Source of the DNA: Oceanicola sp.
GTDB taxonomy: Bacteria > Pseudomonadota > Alphaproteobacteria > Rhodobacterales > Rhodobacteraceae
Direction: 5' to 3'
Assembly: GCA_017792405.1 (NCBI GenBank)
Contig: CP051231.1
Span: forward strand, 384,634-448,633
DNA: 64,000 nucleotides
Shown: positions 7,502-16,791 of the stretch, in pieces
Layout of the letters: the number at the start of each line of letters is the position of its first letter
Numbering within the stretch: the first letter of the stretch is position 1
The notes under the pieces: model-generated
Database searches by the model: none
Told to the model about the DNA's origin: nothing
Seen by the model: the letters and a program-made list of their open reading frames with translations, nothing else
Translations under genes and position numbers: made by a program

Positions 7502-8268
7502 GCCGCTTCTCCAAGGTACGCTCGGTGCACTTCCCGATCTTTGGAGTCCTTCGCTACAGCGCCACGCCCATGGAGCATTCTCCAGTTATCTATCACGATT
7601 GCGCTTCCTGCCTTGTCTAAACAAAAGTTGAACCTTGGAGCTTGTTCGAGCAAATTTACAACCGAGTCGAATGCGGATTTTCCAGCGGGGCTGACTGGCT
7701 TGATAAAGGTCTGATCCCATCTAAAAAGGCTTTGTCCCGAAGCCCGCGGTTCAAGTAATCGCATAAGCGGCAACATACCCCGTACAGGCCTTCTCGGTTG
7801 CACTAACGCTCGGGTTAGCTCTGTCTTACCAATCCTTGCTACTAGCCAAGCGGAGTCAACGATTGGCGTTTGAACACTCGGCGATCCCCTTTTTGCCATG
7901 AGAACCAAGTACCGTGGGGGCATCTTCCAGTTTGCCATGTCCGAATGCAATGGGAACTCTCCGTAGCCAAACATACCACTGTAGGACACGGGAGATGCAT
8001 CGGATTTAGCTGTTGGCGTGAGAGCAGCCCAAGTTGAGAAAATGCGTTCATTAAGGACATCCGACAGGAAACTCAGAGCTTTCTCCGGCGTGGCGTACTG
8101 TAAGCACTCAAAGGAACAATACCCGTATCGATTAAGCGCTTCAAATATCGCTACGGAGCCATTTTCATACGCTTTTTGAATGCCTTGATCCATTTGATAA
8201 GGATATGTCTCCAGCGCTAAGCGTTCAACTGACTTGAAAGTGGGATTTTCGATTATCCACAGTGTCAA
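7498..8268 (-). CDS. TauD/TfdA-like Fe(II)/2-oxoglutarate dioxygenase
   Basis: This 256-aa protein shows the facial triad of TauD-type oxygenases: HSD at 108-110 inside GYGEFPLHSDMANW, and the distal His in IDNWRMLHGRG (H233), followed by basic residues (R245, R249) that could bind the 2-oxoglutarate carboxylate. Members hydroxylate small molecules, for example taurine, amino acids or antibiotics. Here the gene is translationally coupled to a HEPN-type protein inside a mobile element, which is unusual for catabolic TauD enzymes. The start is a TTG with GAGG 7 bases upstream. Confidence 0.75.
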   Translation of the reverse strand: MTLWIIENPTFKSVERLALETYPYQMDQGIQKAYENGSVAIFEALNRYGYCSFECLQYATPEKALSFLSDVLNERIFSTWAALTPTAKSDASPVSYSGMFGYGEFPLHSDMANWKMPPRYLVLMAKRGSPSVQTPIVDSAWLVARIGKTELTRALVQPRRPVRGMLPLMRLLEPRASGQSLFRWDQTFIKPVSPAGKSAFDSVVNLLEQAPRFNFCLDKAGSAIVIDNWRMLHGRGAVAKDSKDREVHRAYLGEAA

Positions 8269-8316
8269 AGGATAGCCTCAAGGATAGCCGAATTTTTGTG
8301 CAATTCCGCAGCCCTC

Positions 8317-9225
8317 TTATGCGGCGGCTCCTTCCTTAGCTTCTTTATCGATCATCGGCTGCAAGCCATTCAGGAAATCAGCGGCGCGCTGAGCATGGGC
8401 GGCAGCGGAAAAGATCGCCCGCTTGTCTTCGTTCAGGACTTTCAGCCAGCTTTGAATATAGGCGGCGTAATCGGTGCCAGGCTCGGGGGGCAGTTTCAGA
8501 TCGGCGCAAAGAAAGGCAGCGCCCAGTTCGGCAACAAGCTCTTCACGGGCATAGCCTTCATCACCCCATTTCTTGCGCCCGAATTCAGGATCAAGACGGC
8601 TCTTGTGCTTTGTCCAGTGCGTCAACTCATGGGCAAGCGTGGCGTAGTAGCTTTCAGGGCTCTTGAAGGTTTCAAAATGCGGCATCTGCACATGATCGCT
8701 GCCGCCAGCATAATGAGCGGAATTTCCGCCATGGCGAATGTCTGCGCCAGTGTTGGCGAAGAAGTCTTCGGCGTGCTGGACGCGCTGCGCGGGGTCGATG
8801 ATGGCTTCTGGCTTCGAATAATACTGCTCGGGCAAGCCTTCGATCTGCTCGACATTGAACACGCTGTATCCTTTCATGAACGGGATTTTGCGCTGCTCCT
8901 CACTGCCATCGTCCTGCTCTTCGGTTTTGGTGATGGTGTTCGCATAAACAACCAGATTGCCGCGCTCGCCCTTCTTGACGTGCGCCCCTAGTTCCTTGGC
9001 CTGTTTGTAGGTCATCCAGAACGGCGAGAGATATCCTGCCTCAACGCTCGCTCCCCAGAGCATCAGGATGTTGATTCCGTTGTACGGCACGCCGTTGTGC
9101 CGCAACGGTTTGGTGATCTTGCCTTCAAGGTTGCCGCTGCTCCATGGCTTGAGCCATGACAACTCGCCTTTTTCCAGATCGGCAATAATCTTGTTTGTCA
9201 CTTTCTGATAAATGTCTTGTTTCAT
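8317..9225 (-). CDS. ardC: ArdC-type antirestriction protein (ssDNA-binding plus zincin)
   Basis: The 302-aa product has the ArdC layout. An N-terminal ssDNA-binding domain starts MKQDIYQKVTNKII and includes LRHNGVPYNGINILMLW; a C-terminal metallopeptidase-like domain has LAHELTHWTKH, the HExxH zinc site at 199-203, with downstream EELVAELGAAF. Such proteins protect incoming single-stranded DNA from the recipient's restriction enzymes during conjugation. The internal ATG at 9225 has GGGGAAAG 6 bases upstream and is preferred over the ATG 18 bases earlier. Confidence 0.88.
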   Translation of the reverse strand: MKQDIYQKVTNKIIADLEKGELSWLKPWSSGNLEGKITKPLRHNGVPYNGINILMLWGASVEAGYLSPFWMTYKQAKELGAHVKKGERGNLVVYANTITKTEEQDDGSEEQRKIPFMKGYSVFNVEQIEGLPEQYYSKPEAIIDPAQRVQHAEDFFANTGADIRHGGNSAHYAGGSDHVQMPHFETFKSPESYYATLAHELTHWTKHKSRLDPEFGRKKWGDEGYAREELVAELGAAFLCADLKLPPEPGTDYAAYIQSWLKVLNEDKRAIFSAAAHAQRAADFLNGLQPMIDKEAKEGAAA

Positions 9226-9692
9226 TGGTCTTTCCCCTTTCATGGGTTAGTCGGTTTCGCATGAAACCGGACTAGGCCGCGCCGATGAGCGGGGGACGGC
9301 CGTCAATGGCCGAAAGTCATGGAAGAGGTGCGGGCGCAGCCGCAGGCGAGCCACGGCCATGGCTTTCGCCCGAAGCCTCAAGCGGAGGGCTTGGTCTTGA
9401 CGGAGGACGGGCCTGCAAGGCCCCAACAAAAAGAAGTGTCAGCCGTTCACGGCTGCCGCTAGAAGCGCAAGGGATGGAAGCCTTTGGCCGAGACTACAGG
9501 CTCGGTTCACGACAGCCCACCCCGAAGGGTGCACCCGAAAACTCCTTAAAGATTCGTCGTAGCGGTTGTGTGCCGCCGTCCAAACGTGACAATAGCTAGT
9601 GTGCAAAATCACATGGTGCCGCCACCCAAAAAGTACTCAACGAATGCCTAACGCCATGATAAGTTGGGATTTAATAGTAACGAGAGTAAGAA
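9226..9692. other. Hairpin-rich intergenic region before the helicase gene
   Basis: No convincing gene lies in this 467-base gap between divergent ardC and helicase genes. It contains short stem-loops at 9409-9423 (GGGCCT/AGGCCC) and 9440-9455 (CAGCCG/CGGCTG), plus several GC-rich near-repeats. AT-rich sequence just before 9693 (9640-9690) should hold the helicase promoter. Confidence 0.4.
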
Positions 9693-12600
9693 ATGCCGAG
9701 CAGACCATATTTTAAAAAATCAATTAAGGAGCTGGAAGCACTATTCGCTCAAAATGGCGATGATGCCGCCGTTCTTGATAATCTAAAGGTTGAGCTTGGG
9801 TTTCGAAACACGCAGCGAGCGCTCACCCTGAAAAGCAAAGTGCTAACCGCAAATGAAAGCACGCCAAAGGCTAGACCTAAAACCAAGGCGAAAGTTGAGA
9901 AACCAGGCACCAGAGGTAAGGTGGAGCCGAAGACCGAAACACCTGCCCAGCCTGCCCCTGTTCAACCGCCTGTCAAGAAAACGACTTTGAAGCGCAGTGA
10001 TCTAGGTCCGAAACCACCTGTCGAGAATTCTCCGCAGGATATTTTGCGCGCCTGGACGGCGCTCGAAGTTCTTTCACCCCAAGGCTATAAGCGCGAAGCA
10101 GATTTGGCCGCTGGCGATACCTCAAAAATTGCACGGTTCGATGAAAGAGACTTGCCTTGGGAACTCGGTGAGAGATCACGGCCAAAGAAGCGCCTGTATT
10201 ACGAGCTTATCCTTGGCGCTATTGCTCTTGCCCCTGCCGTCGAAGAGCTTCTGAAGCTCTATTCCGACAATCGGCCAGATAAGCCAAGCATGAAGGGCTT
10301 CTGCCCGATAGCCAGTGTTTTGCTTGATAAAGAAGGCAGACCGCTGGAGGAGGATACATCCGCCGCAATTTCCAGCTTTGCTTGGGGCGTTCCTATCGCG
10401 CTTCAAGGTGATCTGAAAACACTGGCGGACTGGCCACATCAAGAAAAGAAATTGTTGGGCGAGTTTAAAAAACGGCTGATCAGACGCGACCGCAAAGATG
10501 ATGTCGTTCCGCTTACCAAAAAGCACATTGGCGAGTTGTTTGAGCATCTGGTACGGGCATTGAATCTTGCAGGCCATGAAATCAAAGCCCCGTATTTTGC
10601 GCTCCGGCGCTATGAGTTTTTCGCCAGCAAGACACCGCCCGAGCCTGGATTGCTGAACTCATTCTTTCTGGAAGATCTGGCGCTTGCCCGAACAATGGAA
10701 GGAAGCGGCACTCTTCCCCATGCACTGAAACACTATCTGGGCATTTCCAAGCCGCAAAGGCGAACAGACCTGTTGGAAAGTGATGCGGGTTTGCAGCATC
10801 TTCTCCAACCTGCGCTAACATCGCTTGGGCGCTGGCCGGGAAATGGCCGCTATCCATTGGCTTTGTTGCAGCAAGCCGCTGTCAACGCCACCGACAAGCG
10901 CCTGATGGAAACAGGGGTATTGGCGGTCAATGGACCGCCAGGGACGGGCAAGACAACATTGCTTCGGGATGTTGTGGCAGCACGAGTTATCGAGCGCGCC
11001 ACGATCATGTGCGGGTTCAAAAAACCTACCAGCGCCTTCACCCCGACAAACCAGAGCCTTCAAAGAAGCGGCGCAAAAATCACCCTGCACAAGCTCGATA
11101 AGCGTTTGAAGGGCTTCGAGATGGTCGTTGCATCCTCAAACAACAAGGCAGTTGAAAACGTCAGCGCAGAGCTACCTGCGATTGAGGCCATCGCAGATGA
11201 TGCCCCTAAATTGCGATACTTCAAAAGCATTTCCGACAAGGTGCTGGAGCGTGATACTTGGGGGATAATAGCGGCGGTTCTGGGGAATTCATCAAACCGC
11301 TACCTGTTTTCTCAAGCCTTTTGGCGCGATGAAGAAAACGGCCTTTCTACCTATTTGAACCATGCCAGCGGCTTGCCGCAAATTGTCTCGGAGCCGCAAG
11401 ATGATGGGCCGCCGATAAAGCGAAACCGTGAAATCGTGGATGCCGAGAAGCCGCCTGCAAATGCACGTGAGGCGCTGGTGCGTTGGGACAAGGCTCGCAA
11501 GGAATTTTTGCAAGCGGTCAAAGCGTCGCAGAACACCCGAAGCATGCTTCAAAATTTACACAAGAGGCTTGTTCGGCTCGTTGATATCGCAAACGCGCTG
11601 GACGATCTACGCGCGGAACAACCAAAACTCGAAGAGGAACTTGAAGCACTTTCGGTTTCAACAAAGCAAGCTCAGGAAGAGTTTCGGCGTGCAGATGAAA
11701 CCCTCAGAGGGAGTGAGCGTGATCGAGGCACTCACTTTGCGGGGCGGCCAGGCTTATTTGCACGGTTGTTTCGAACCAGCCGCTATAAGGATTGGCTAAG
11801 GCGCTATAACGACCTCACAACGCGGGTTGTCAGTGAAAAGACCACGGCAGATGCAAACAAAATGGCGTTTGATAGCCTTCGGAGTCAGCTTTCGACAAAG
11901 CAAAGGGTTATTGACGAGGCTAAATCCAAAATCACGGCGCTGGAAACCGAAGAGGCGCAGTTAAGAGACGAAATCAAAGCTGCCAAGAACAGCCTCAATG
12001 TTCCAATGCCGGATGCGGATTTCTTCGCTCTTGCGCATGAAGACATGCAGGTTGCCAATGTGTGGTTCGATGAAACCGCCAATCGTGAGCGTGATCTGGT
12101 CTTTGAGACTGCCATTGCGTTGCACCGAGCCTTTATCGACTGCGCTGCCGATCCGCTCCGGCAAAATCTCTCGATTTTTGTTGAATCATTTGGCACGCGC
12201 TCGCTGGGCACACCGCAGAAAGATGCTTTGATCATAGATATGTGGGCATCGTTCTTTCTTGTTGTGCCTGTTGTTTCGACAACCTTCGCCTCGGTCCATC
12301 GCATGTTCTCCCGCCTTCCGGCAGAAGCGCTCGGATGGTTACTGGTCGATGAAGCGGGTCAGGCACTTCCGCAGGCGGCGGTTGGTGCGATGATCAGAAC
12401 GAAGAACTCGGTCGTCGTTGGTGATCCCTTGCAGATCGAACCTGTTGTGACGCTTCCCAACAGTTTGACCGAGGAGATTTGCGGGTTCTTCGGGATTGAT
12501 CCGCTGAAATACAATGCCCCCGAGTCATCAGTACAAACGGTCGCGGATGCGGCCAGCATGTATTGCGCCCGCTTCCCAATAGGGAGCGGTCACAGGGATG

Positions 12601-13178
12601 TGGGCGCGCCGCTTCTTGTGCATCGGCGCTGTGATGGCCCCATGTTCGATATTTCCAATGAGATTGCCTACGCGAACCTGATGGTGCAGGCCAAAAAGCC
12701 ATCAGGTAATGCGCCTGCCCTAGGGCGTTCAAGTTGGATCAATGTTGTTGGAAAGCCTGGGCCGGATAAATGGTGCGCCGATGAAGCTACCGTGCTGATT
12801 GATCTGCTCCGCAAGCTACGGGATGCTGGCGAAAACCCTAATCTTTACATCGTCACGCCCTTTGTCATCGTTCAGAACAATATGCGGCAAGAACTGCTGC
12901 GAAGCGGCGTGCTAGACGGATGGGTGAAGAACCCGAATGCCTGGGTCTGGGAGCATGTCGGCACTGTTCATACCGTTCAGGGGCGCGAAGCCAGCAAAGT
13001 ATTCTTTGTGCTCGGTGCCCAAGGCTCGTCGCAAAATGGCGCACGGAATTGGGCGGGCGGCAGGCCGAACCTTGTAAACGTCGCCGTCACGCGGGCGCAG
13101 GCATCACTATACGTGATCGGCAACCGCGAGCTTTGGAAAAACGCGGGCGTGTTCGCGGCGCTGGATCGTTTCCTTTGA
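9693..13178 (+). CDS. Large SF1 helicase (UPF1/DNA2-like AAA_11/AAA_12)
   Basis: The 1161-aa protein has a superfamily 1 helicase core split by an insertion. Walker A is GPPGTGKTTL at about 416-425, the DEAG Walker B sits in LLVDEAGQALPQAA near 885, TVHTVQGREASKVFFVLG near 1090, and the motif VI-like VAVTRAQASLYVIGN near 1130. The ~450-residue spacer between motifs I and II includes a long charged coiled coil at about 610-770. A disordered K/P-rich linker occupies about 50-110. UPF1/DNA2-type helicases of this size inside mobile elements are typical engines of two-component defence systems. It is followed after 6 bases by the DUF4238 gene, which argues they act together. Confidence 0.8.
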   Translation: MPSRPYFKKSIKELEALFAQNGDDAAVLDNLKVELGFRNTQRALTLKSKVLTANESTPKARPKTKAKVEKPGTRGKVEPKTETPAQPAPVQPPVKKTTLKRSDLGPKPPVENSPQDILRAWTALEVLSPQGYKREADLAAGDTSKIARFDERDLPWELGERSRPKKRLYYELILGAIALAPAVEELLKLYSDNRPDKPSMKGFCPIASVLLDKEGRPLEEDTSAAISSFAWGVPIALQGDLKTLADWPHQEKKLLGEFKKRLIRRDRKDDVVPLTKKHIGELFEHLVRALNLAGHEIKAPYFALRRYEFFASKTPPEPGLLNSFFLEDLALARTMEGSGTLPHALKHYLGISKPQRRTDLLESDAGLQHLLQPALTSLGRWPGNGRYPLALLQQAAVNATDKRLMETGVLAVNGPPGTGKTTLLRDVVAARVIERATIMCGFKKPTSAFTPTNQSLQRSGAKITLHKLDKRLKGFEMVVASSNNKAVENVSAELPAIEAIADDAPKLRYFKSISDKVLERDTWGIIAAVLGNSSNRYLFSQAFWRDEENGLSTYLNHASGLPQIVSEPQDDGPPIKRNREIVDAEKPPANAREALVRWDKARKEFLQAVKASQNTRSMLQNLHKRLVRLVDIANALDDLRAEQPKLEEELEALSVSTKQAQEEFRRADETLRGSERDRGTHFAGRPGLFARLFRTSRYKDWLRRYNDLTTRVVSEKTTADANKMAFDSLRSQLSTKQRVIDEAKSKITALETEEAQLRDEIKAAKNSLNVPMPDADFFALAHEDMQVANVWFDETANRERDLVFETAIALHRAFIDCAADPLRQNLSIFVESFGTRSLGTPQKDALIIDMWASFFLVVPVVSTTFASVHRMFSRLPAEALGWLLVDEAGQALPQAAVGAMIRTKNSVVVGDPLQIEPVVTLPNSLTEEICGFFGIDPLKYNAPESSVQTVADAASMYCARFPIGSGHRDVGAPLLVHRRCDGPMFDISNEIAYANLMVQAKKPSGNAPALGRSSWINVVGKPGPDKWCADEATVLIDLLRKLRDAGENPNLYIVTPFVIVQNNMRQELLRSGVLDGWVKNPNAWVWEHVGTVHTVQGREASKVFFVLGAQGSSQNGARNWAGGRPNLVNVAVTRAQASLYVIGNRELWKNAGVFAALDRFL

Positions 13179-13184
13179 TTGTAG

Positions 13185-15314
13185 TTGCCTAAAACGAAGG
13201 GATTGAGTTTGTCGGGTCGAAAACAGCATTTCATTCCACAGCATTTTCAGCAGCCCTTCGCAATAGAGGGAACGGAGAACAAAATATGGCTGTATCGTAA
13301 AGGTTTGCCTGAACCGAAGCCCGTGTCGATTGGCGACGCAGCGGCACAAAGAGATTTCCACTCCAAGCCTTCATCGGATGGTCTGCCAACGCTTGATGAT
13401 TTGATCACTGACTATGAACAAAACTTGCATCCAAAAGTCGATGCGCTGCGCGAGCTAGAAATCGGCGACAAAATCGATCCAGCTACTATTGCGGAGGTGG
13501 TGACACACCTGACCATACGGTCAAGTTTTATCAGGGGCATGGTGAAAGATGCTGCCGTCTCGATGGCAGAAGCCAAACGCGCGGTAGCTCTTGGGGAAAT
13601 CAACGGCAAAAAGATAGAGCTTCCCAAACATAAGGTGCCAGTGGCCGTCGAAGGGCTGATAATTGAGGAATTTGATCGCCGTGGTCTATCAGCGTTAACG
13701 CCCGTCAATGGATCAACAATCGCAAAGCTAATGTATATTGGTTTGCGTGAAGGTGCGGAAAACGTTCTGGATGAATCCAAAAATATTATTACGCGATTGA
13801 TTGGAGAGCTTGCCGACAACTTTGGTCAGCTCAGCCATGGCGCACAAACAAAAGTGCTGACAGAAGCTATGGCTCCTGAACCGAGAGTGGAGAAACTTGC
13901 TTGTCTTGATTGGCAAATAATCTCGTCTGCGAACGGTTGCGCGATACTCCCGGATTGTACGTGCATCGCATTCGATGGCACAGATTGGACATCGCTCTTT
14001 CTTACAAATACCGAACATATCCAGTCAGTTGTTCTGCCACTTACTCCAGCGCTATTGGCTGTCGGAACGACAGGTTCGGAAGAACTTCCAAATCTAGAAA
14101 ACTTCGACCAATTGGCGACTCAAGTATCGCACACCTTCTTTCTGTCATCGTGCCGCCGTGATGAACTAGACGACCTGCTGCTCGGAATGGGCGATCAGGT
14201 TCAGTCGCAAATAGGAAATCTGACAAATAGTGCCGTGTCAGAAGCACTCGAAGGGTTTCTCTCGACGGGCGAACCTGTAGCAAGCCAAGCTCAGATTGAT
14301 CGCGCGGCTAGCCAATCATGGGTTAGTGAACAGGATGACGGACAGATTTCCTTCTCGGTTTCGCTTCGTGATTTTGGTGATGCAGCTCTAGCTACGGAAG
14401 TATCAGGAGCGCTCAAATCAGTTCTGGGAGTATTTGCGCAGAACTTTCCCATTTCCGGTGTTGAGGGGTTCACTTTCGCAAATGACTATCGCGGTGCGTT
14501 GAATTCGATCGACCGAGGTTTTGAAACCTATAGTGATCTGCAAACAACAGAAAACGAAAAATACGTCGGAGTAACTATGCCTGTTCCCGTTCTGCGTGAC
14601 GGGCGAGTAAAGATGCAGATTGTGTGTAGGAGCAGCGTGGCTCTTGATCTTGTTTCTGACGAAGGGGAAAACCGCTACGAAGCTATTAGTGTCATACTGC
14701 ATAGCTTGGCTAGCGCTGCACTGACAAACCTCTTGCAAAATAAGTTTCCAGATCAAATCTTGGCGAGAATTTCTGATGAATATGAAGGGTTACTGTATCA
14801 GTCCACCAGCGGTATCTTTGATGCATGTTTTTGCGCCTCGATTTCTTGCTCAAGTGCTCGGCTGCTTCAGCTATACGAAGAGTTAGCCGCAGATGCTTTG
14901 GAAAAGGTTCTAGAAAATGTTCCATCGGAGCGCCGTGCATACAGGGAACACGGCAATATGGATATCTTGTTTCCTGCGGTATCACGAATGTTTGGCGACT
15001 TTCTGAACTCGACAGCTAGGCTGTTGGGAGGTCAAAAAAACCAAGAGGCAGAATTGGCCGAGGATAGTCGGCTTTGGCTGCTACTTGAGGCGAACAACCT
15101 GCTGGCCTGGTTTGAACTGTTCGGAAAAGATTTAGAGTCATTCGATGAAGGATTAGAAGGCTGGGAAAAGTTTGAAGACATTTTCTTTGTGAACAGACAT
15201 TACGAAAGGATTGCAGCCCAGTTCAGCATCGTACCTGAACCTACGGATGCTTCCGGCGTATATGTGCATGTCCCTGAGGCACCAGACATTGACCTTCTGG
15301 ATATTGACGACTGA
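13185..15314 (+). CDS. DUF4238-type protein, partner of the SF1 helicase
   Basis: The N-terminus carries a DUF4238-like signature, RKQHFIPQHFQQPFA followed by KIWLYRKG. The remaining ~600 residues are unfamiliar, mixed alpha/beta and acidic, ending in a very acidic DIDLLDIDD tail. The frame is 709 aa from the TTG at 13185; TTG codons at 13203 and 13209 are alternatives, the last being better spaced behind GAAGGGA. The gene starts 6 bases after the helicase stop, so it is co-transcribed. DUF4238 has no settled biochemical role. I infer an effector or sensor function only from the pairing. Confidence 0.65.
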   Translation: MPKTKGLSLSGRKQHFIPQHFQQPFAIEGTENKIWLYRKGLPEPKPVSIGDAAAQRDFHSKPSSDGLPTLDDLITDYEQNLHPKVDALRELEIGDKIDPATIAEVVTHLTIRSSFIRGMVKDAAVSMAEAKRAVALGEINGKKIELPKHKVPVAVEGLIIEEFDRRGLSALTPVNGSTIAKLMYIGLREGAENVLDESKNIITRLIGELADNFGQLSHGAQTKVLTEAMAPEPRVEKLACLDWQIISSANGCAILPDCTCIAFDGTDWTSLFLTNTEHIQSVVLPLTPALLAVGTTGSEELPNLENFDQLATQVSHTFFLSSCRRDELDDLLLGMGDQVQSQIGNLTNSAVSEALEGFLSTGEPVASQAQIDRAASQSWVSEQDDGQISFSVSLRDFGDAALATEVSGALKSVLGVFAQNFPISGVEGFTFANDYRGALNSIDRGFETYSDLQTTENEKYVGVTMPVPVLRDGRVKMQIVCRSSVALDLVSDEGENRYEAISVILHSLASAALTNLLQNKFPDQILARISDEYEGLLYQSTSGIFDACFCASISCSSARLLQLYEELAADALEKVLENVPSERRAYREHGNMDILFPAVSRMFGDFLNSTARLLGGQKNQEAELAEDSRLWLLLEANNLLAWFELFGKDLESFDEGLEGWEKFEDIFFVNRHYERIAAQFSIVPEPTDASGVYVHVPEAPDIDLLDIDD

Positions 15315-15363
15315 GATGGCGCTTCGTGCTAGCTCAGTGCCATCTGTCATCAACTACTGGCGT

Positions 15364-15436
15364 GGTTCGGTGCAGGTGGAGAAGTCACACTTTCCAAGTC
15401 CTTGCGAGCTGGTTTCAAGGGGGGGGCGATAGGCCC
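15364..15436. repeat. Structured repeat unit A
   Basis: This 73-nt unit begins GGTTCGGTG and contains the ordered elements GGTGGAGA, TCCAAG, GCGAG, GGTTTCAAGGGG and GGGC-GATAG-GCCC. It is a diverged copy of unit B 226 bases downstream. The differences largely keep the same stems. Confidence 0.55.
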
Positions 15437-15589
15437 TTTGATCATGATCCATCTTTGACAAGATGGCGCGCATCCAAACCGCGCAGGGTCGGTCTCCATG
15501 AAATGGTCTGGATGAAATTCTCATGGGGGTATCGGGGGTAGCAGGAACGCTCCCCTGATTGGTGGTCAAACGGGCAGCCGTTTGTGCAT

Positions 15590-15656
15590 GGTTCGGTGTT
15601 GGTGGAGAGGCACGTCTCCAAGCCCAACGAGTGGGTTCCAAGGGGCGCGATAGCCC
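15590..15656. repeat. Structured repeat unit B
   Basis: This 67-nt unit begins GGTTCGGTG. It has GGAGA/TCTCC, AGCCCA/TGGGTT and GGGC/GCCC stems in the same order as unit A. Substitutions in the arms relative to unit A are often compatible with pairing. Confidence 0.55.
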
Positions 15657-16032
15657 AATGGTCTTCCTGAAAGGATCGATGGCTTGCAAAGGAGAGCGAA
15701 GTCTCCTTGCGACTGATTGAACGGGGATACGTTCTGCTGGCTCTGGGACGGGTTCAATACCCTGATCTGAGCCACGGGCCGGGGGGATGCAACGGGGGCG
15801 CGTAGAGACGAAAGTCTCGGAGCGGGCCCCCTTGCCAAGCAGTGTGTGGTACTACCACGCACACAGCTTGCGCGTCGCTTTATTTGCCAAAACTACCAAA
15901 ATCGGGGCCTCTGGACACTCTCCTAGATAATCAGGTTCACGCCAACTGTGAAATCGTTCACGTCCAGCTCTGTATCTTTGCGTTACAGTCGATCATCAAC
16001 CCGGAGAGGCTCTTACGCTGCCATGAAAGAAA

Positions 16033-16791
16033 CTAAAGTGGGTGCTGAATTAGATACCGCTTCATATCTCTGAAAATCACATTGTTGGCATTCGAATAAG
16101 GACGAATTGCCTTCGATACAGCGACACCGCCTTCTAGCGTGCGCACCTCGTCGGCAAGTTTTTCAAGCTCTTGCGCATCTCGGCTTATCCGCTCAGCTTC
16201 CTCTCGGCTTTCTGGCGATGGATCACTGTCGTTTGCCAATACCTGCATGCCATCTCTGGCAAGCTCACGCGCCTTCATCACTTCTCCACTCGGCTCAAGC
16301 AGTTCCAGTGGGTCGCCTGCCATGCGCGCATAACTGCGCACGGCGTTCTCAATAGCAATCAGCGTGTACTTGGCATGATCAAAATTTCTGCGCCTCATGC
16401 CATGATGTTTCATGAAGGCATCTACCATCTGCTGGCTGCTACACTTCCTGATAAGCGCTTCACCGCGCGGCAGCGGTTTGCCCTCATGCGCGATATAGAG
16501 ATTGATCCCTCTGAACGCATGCGGATCAAACATGACCATATCATACATGCACTGCCTTAACTTCCAAACGATGTCTCGAACACTGCGCTCGGATACATCG
16601 GTCTTGCTTGCGATCTGCTGCACGGTCTGCTGATCGGCAAAGCCCTTCAACATTGCCAGAAATGTCGCCTCGGACATCTTCGAATAAGTCATTAAGCGGT
16701 TGCGCGGCTTTGCCTTTGAGGGTTTTGGCTTGAGTTTTCCCTGCTTCCTTGGCTTAGGTCCGCGTGTCGACATTTCCCAAGAAAGCTCCAT
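16033..16791 (-). CDS. HTH-containing hypothetical protein
   Basis: The 252-aa frame starts at 16791; an internal ATG at 16773 (MSTRGPKPRKQGK) is an equally good start. A lysine/arginine-rich N-terminal tail is followed by a helix-turn-helix-like segment at about 45-80 (TVQQIASKTDVSERSVRDIVWKL). The rest is helical and charged. I do not recognise the family; a DNA-binding regulator or replication/maintenance protein of the element is the likeliest type. It is transcribed toward the structured RNA region. Confidence 0.5.
   Translation of the reverse strand: MELSWEMSTRGPKPRKQGKLKPKPSKAKPRNRLMTYSKMSEATFLAMLKGFADQQTVQQIASKTDVSERSVRDIVWKLRQCMYDMVMFDPHAFRGINLYIAHEGKPLPRGEALIRKCSSQQMVDAFMKHHGMRRRNFDHAKYTLIAIENAVRSYARMAGDPLELLEPSGEVMKARELARDGMQVLANDSDPSPESREEAERISRDAQELEKLADEVRTLEGGVAVSKAIRPYSNANNVIFRDMKRYLIQHPL

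Larger units (their letters stand above)
15364..15863. ncRNA. Candidate large structured noncoding RNA region
   Basis: This ~500-nt intergenic stretch has no credible gene but at least ten hairpins: CCATCTT/AAGATGG (15449-15466), CAAACGG/CCGTTTG (15567-15584), GCAA-a-GGAGA/TCTCC-TTGC (15686-15710), GCAA-c-GGGGGC/GCCCCC-TTGC enclosing GAGAC-GAAA-GTCTC (15789-15835), and GTGTG-TGGTA/TACCA-CG-CACAC (15841-15863). Two of these share the same GCAA(N)/TTGC base with a one-nucleotide bulge. The GAAA tetraloop falls on the plus strand, weakly favouring plus-strand transcription. Identity with a known large RNA class cannot be decided by eye. Confidence 0.45.

Noticed and set aside
9285..9599. 104-aa plus-strand frame in the ardC-helicase gap
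   Set aside because: Low-complexity G/R/S/P-rich sequence, no RBS, and it spans the hairpin cluster.
15364..15656. Possible CRISPR array
   Set aside because: Only two diverged copies separated by 226 bases, no regular spacers and no cas genes. The copies preserve stems rather than exact sequence.
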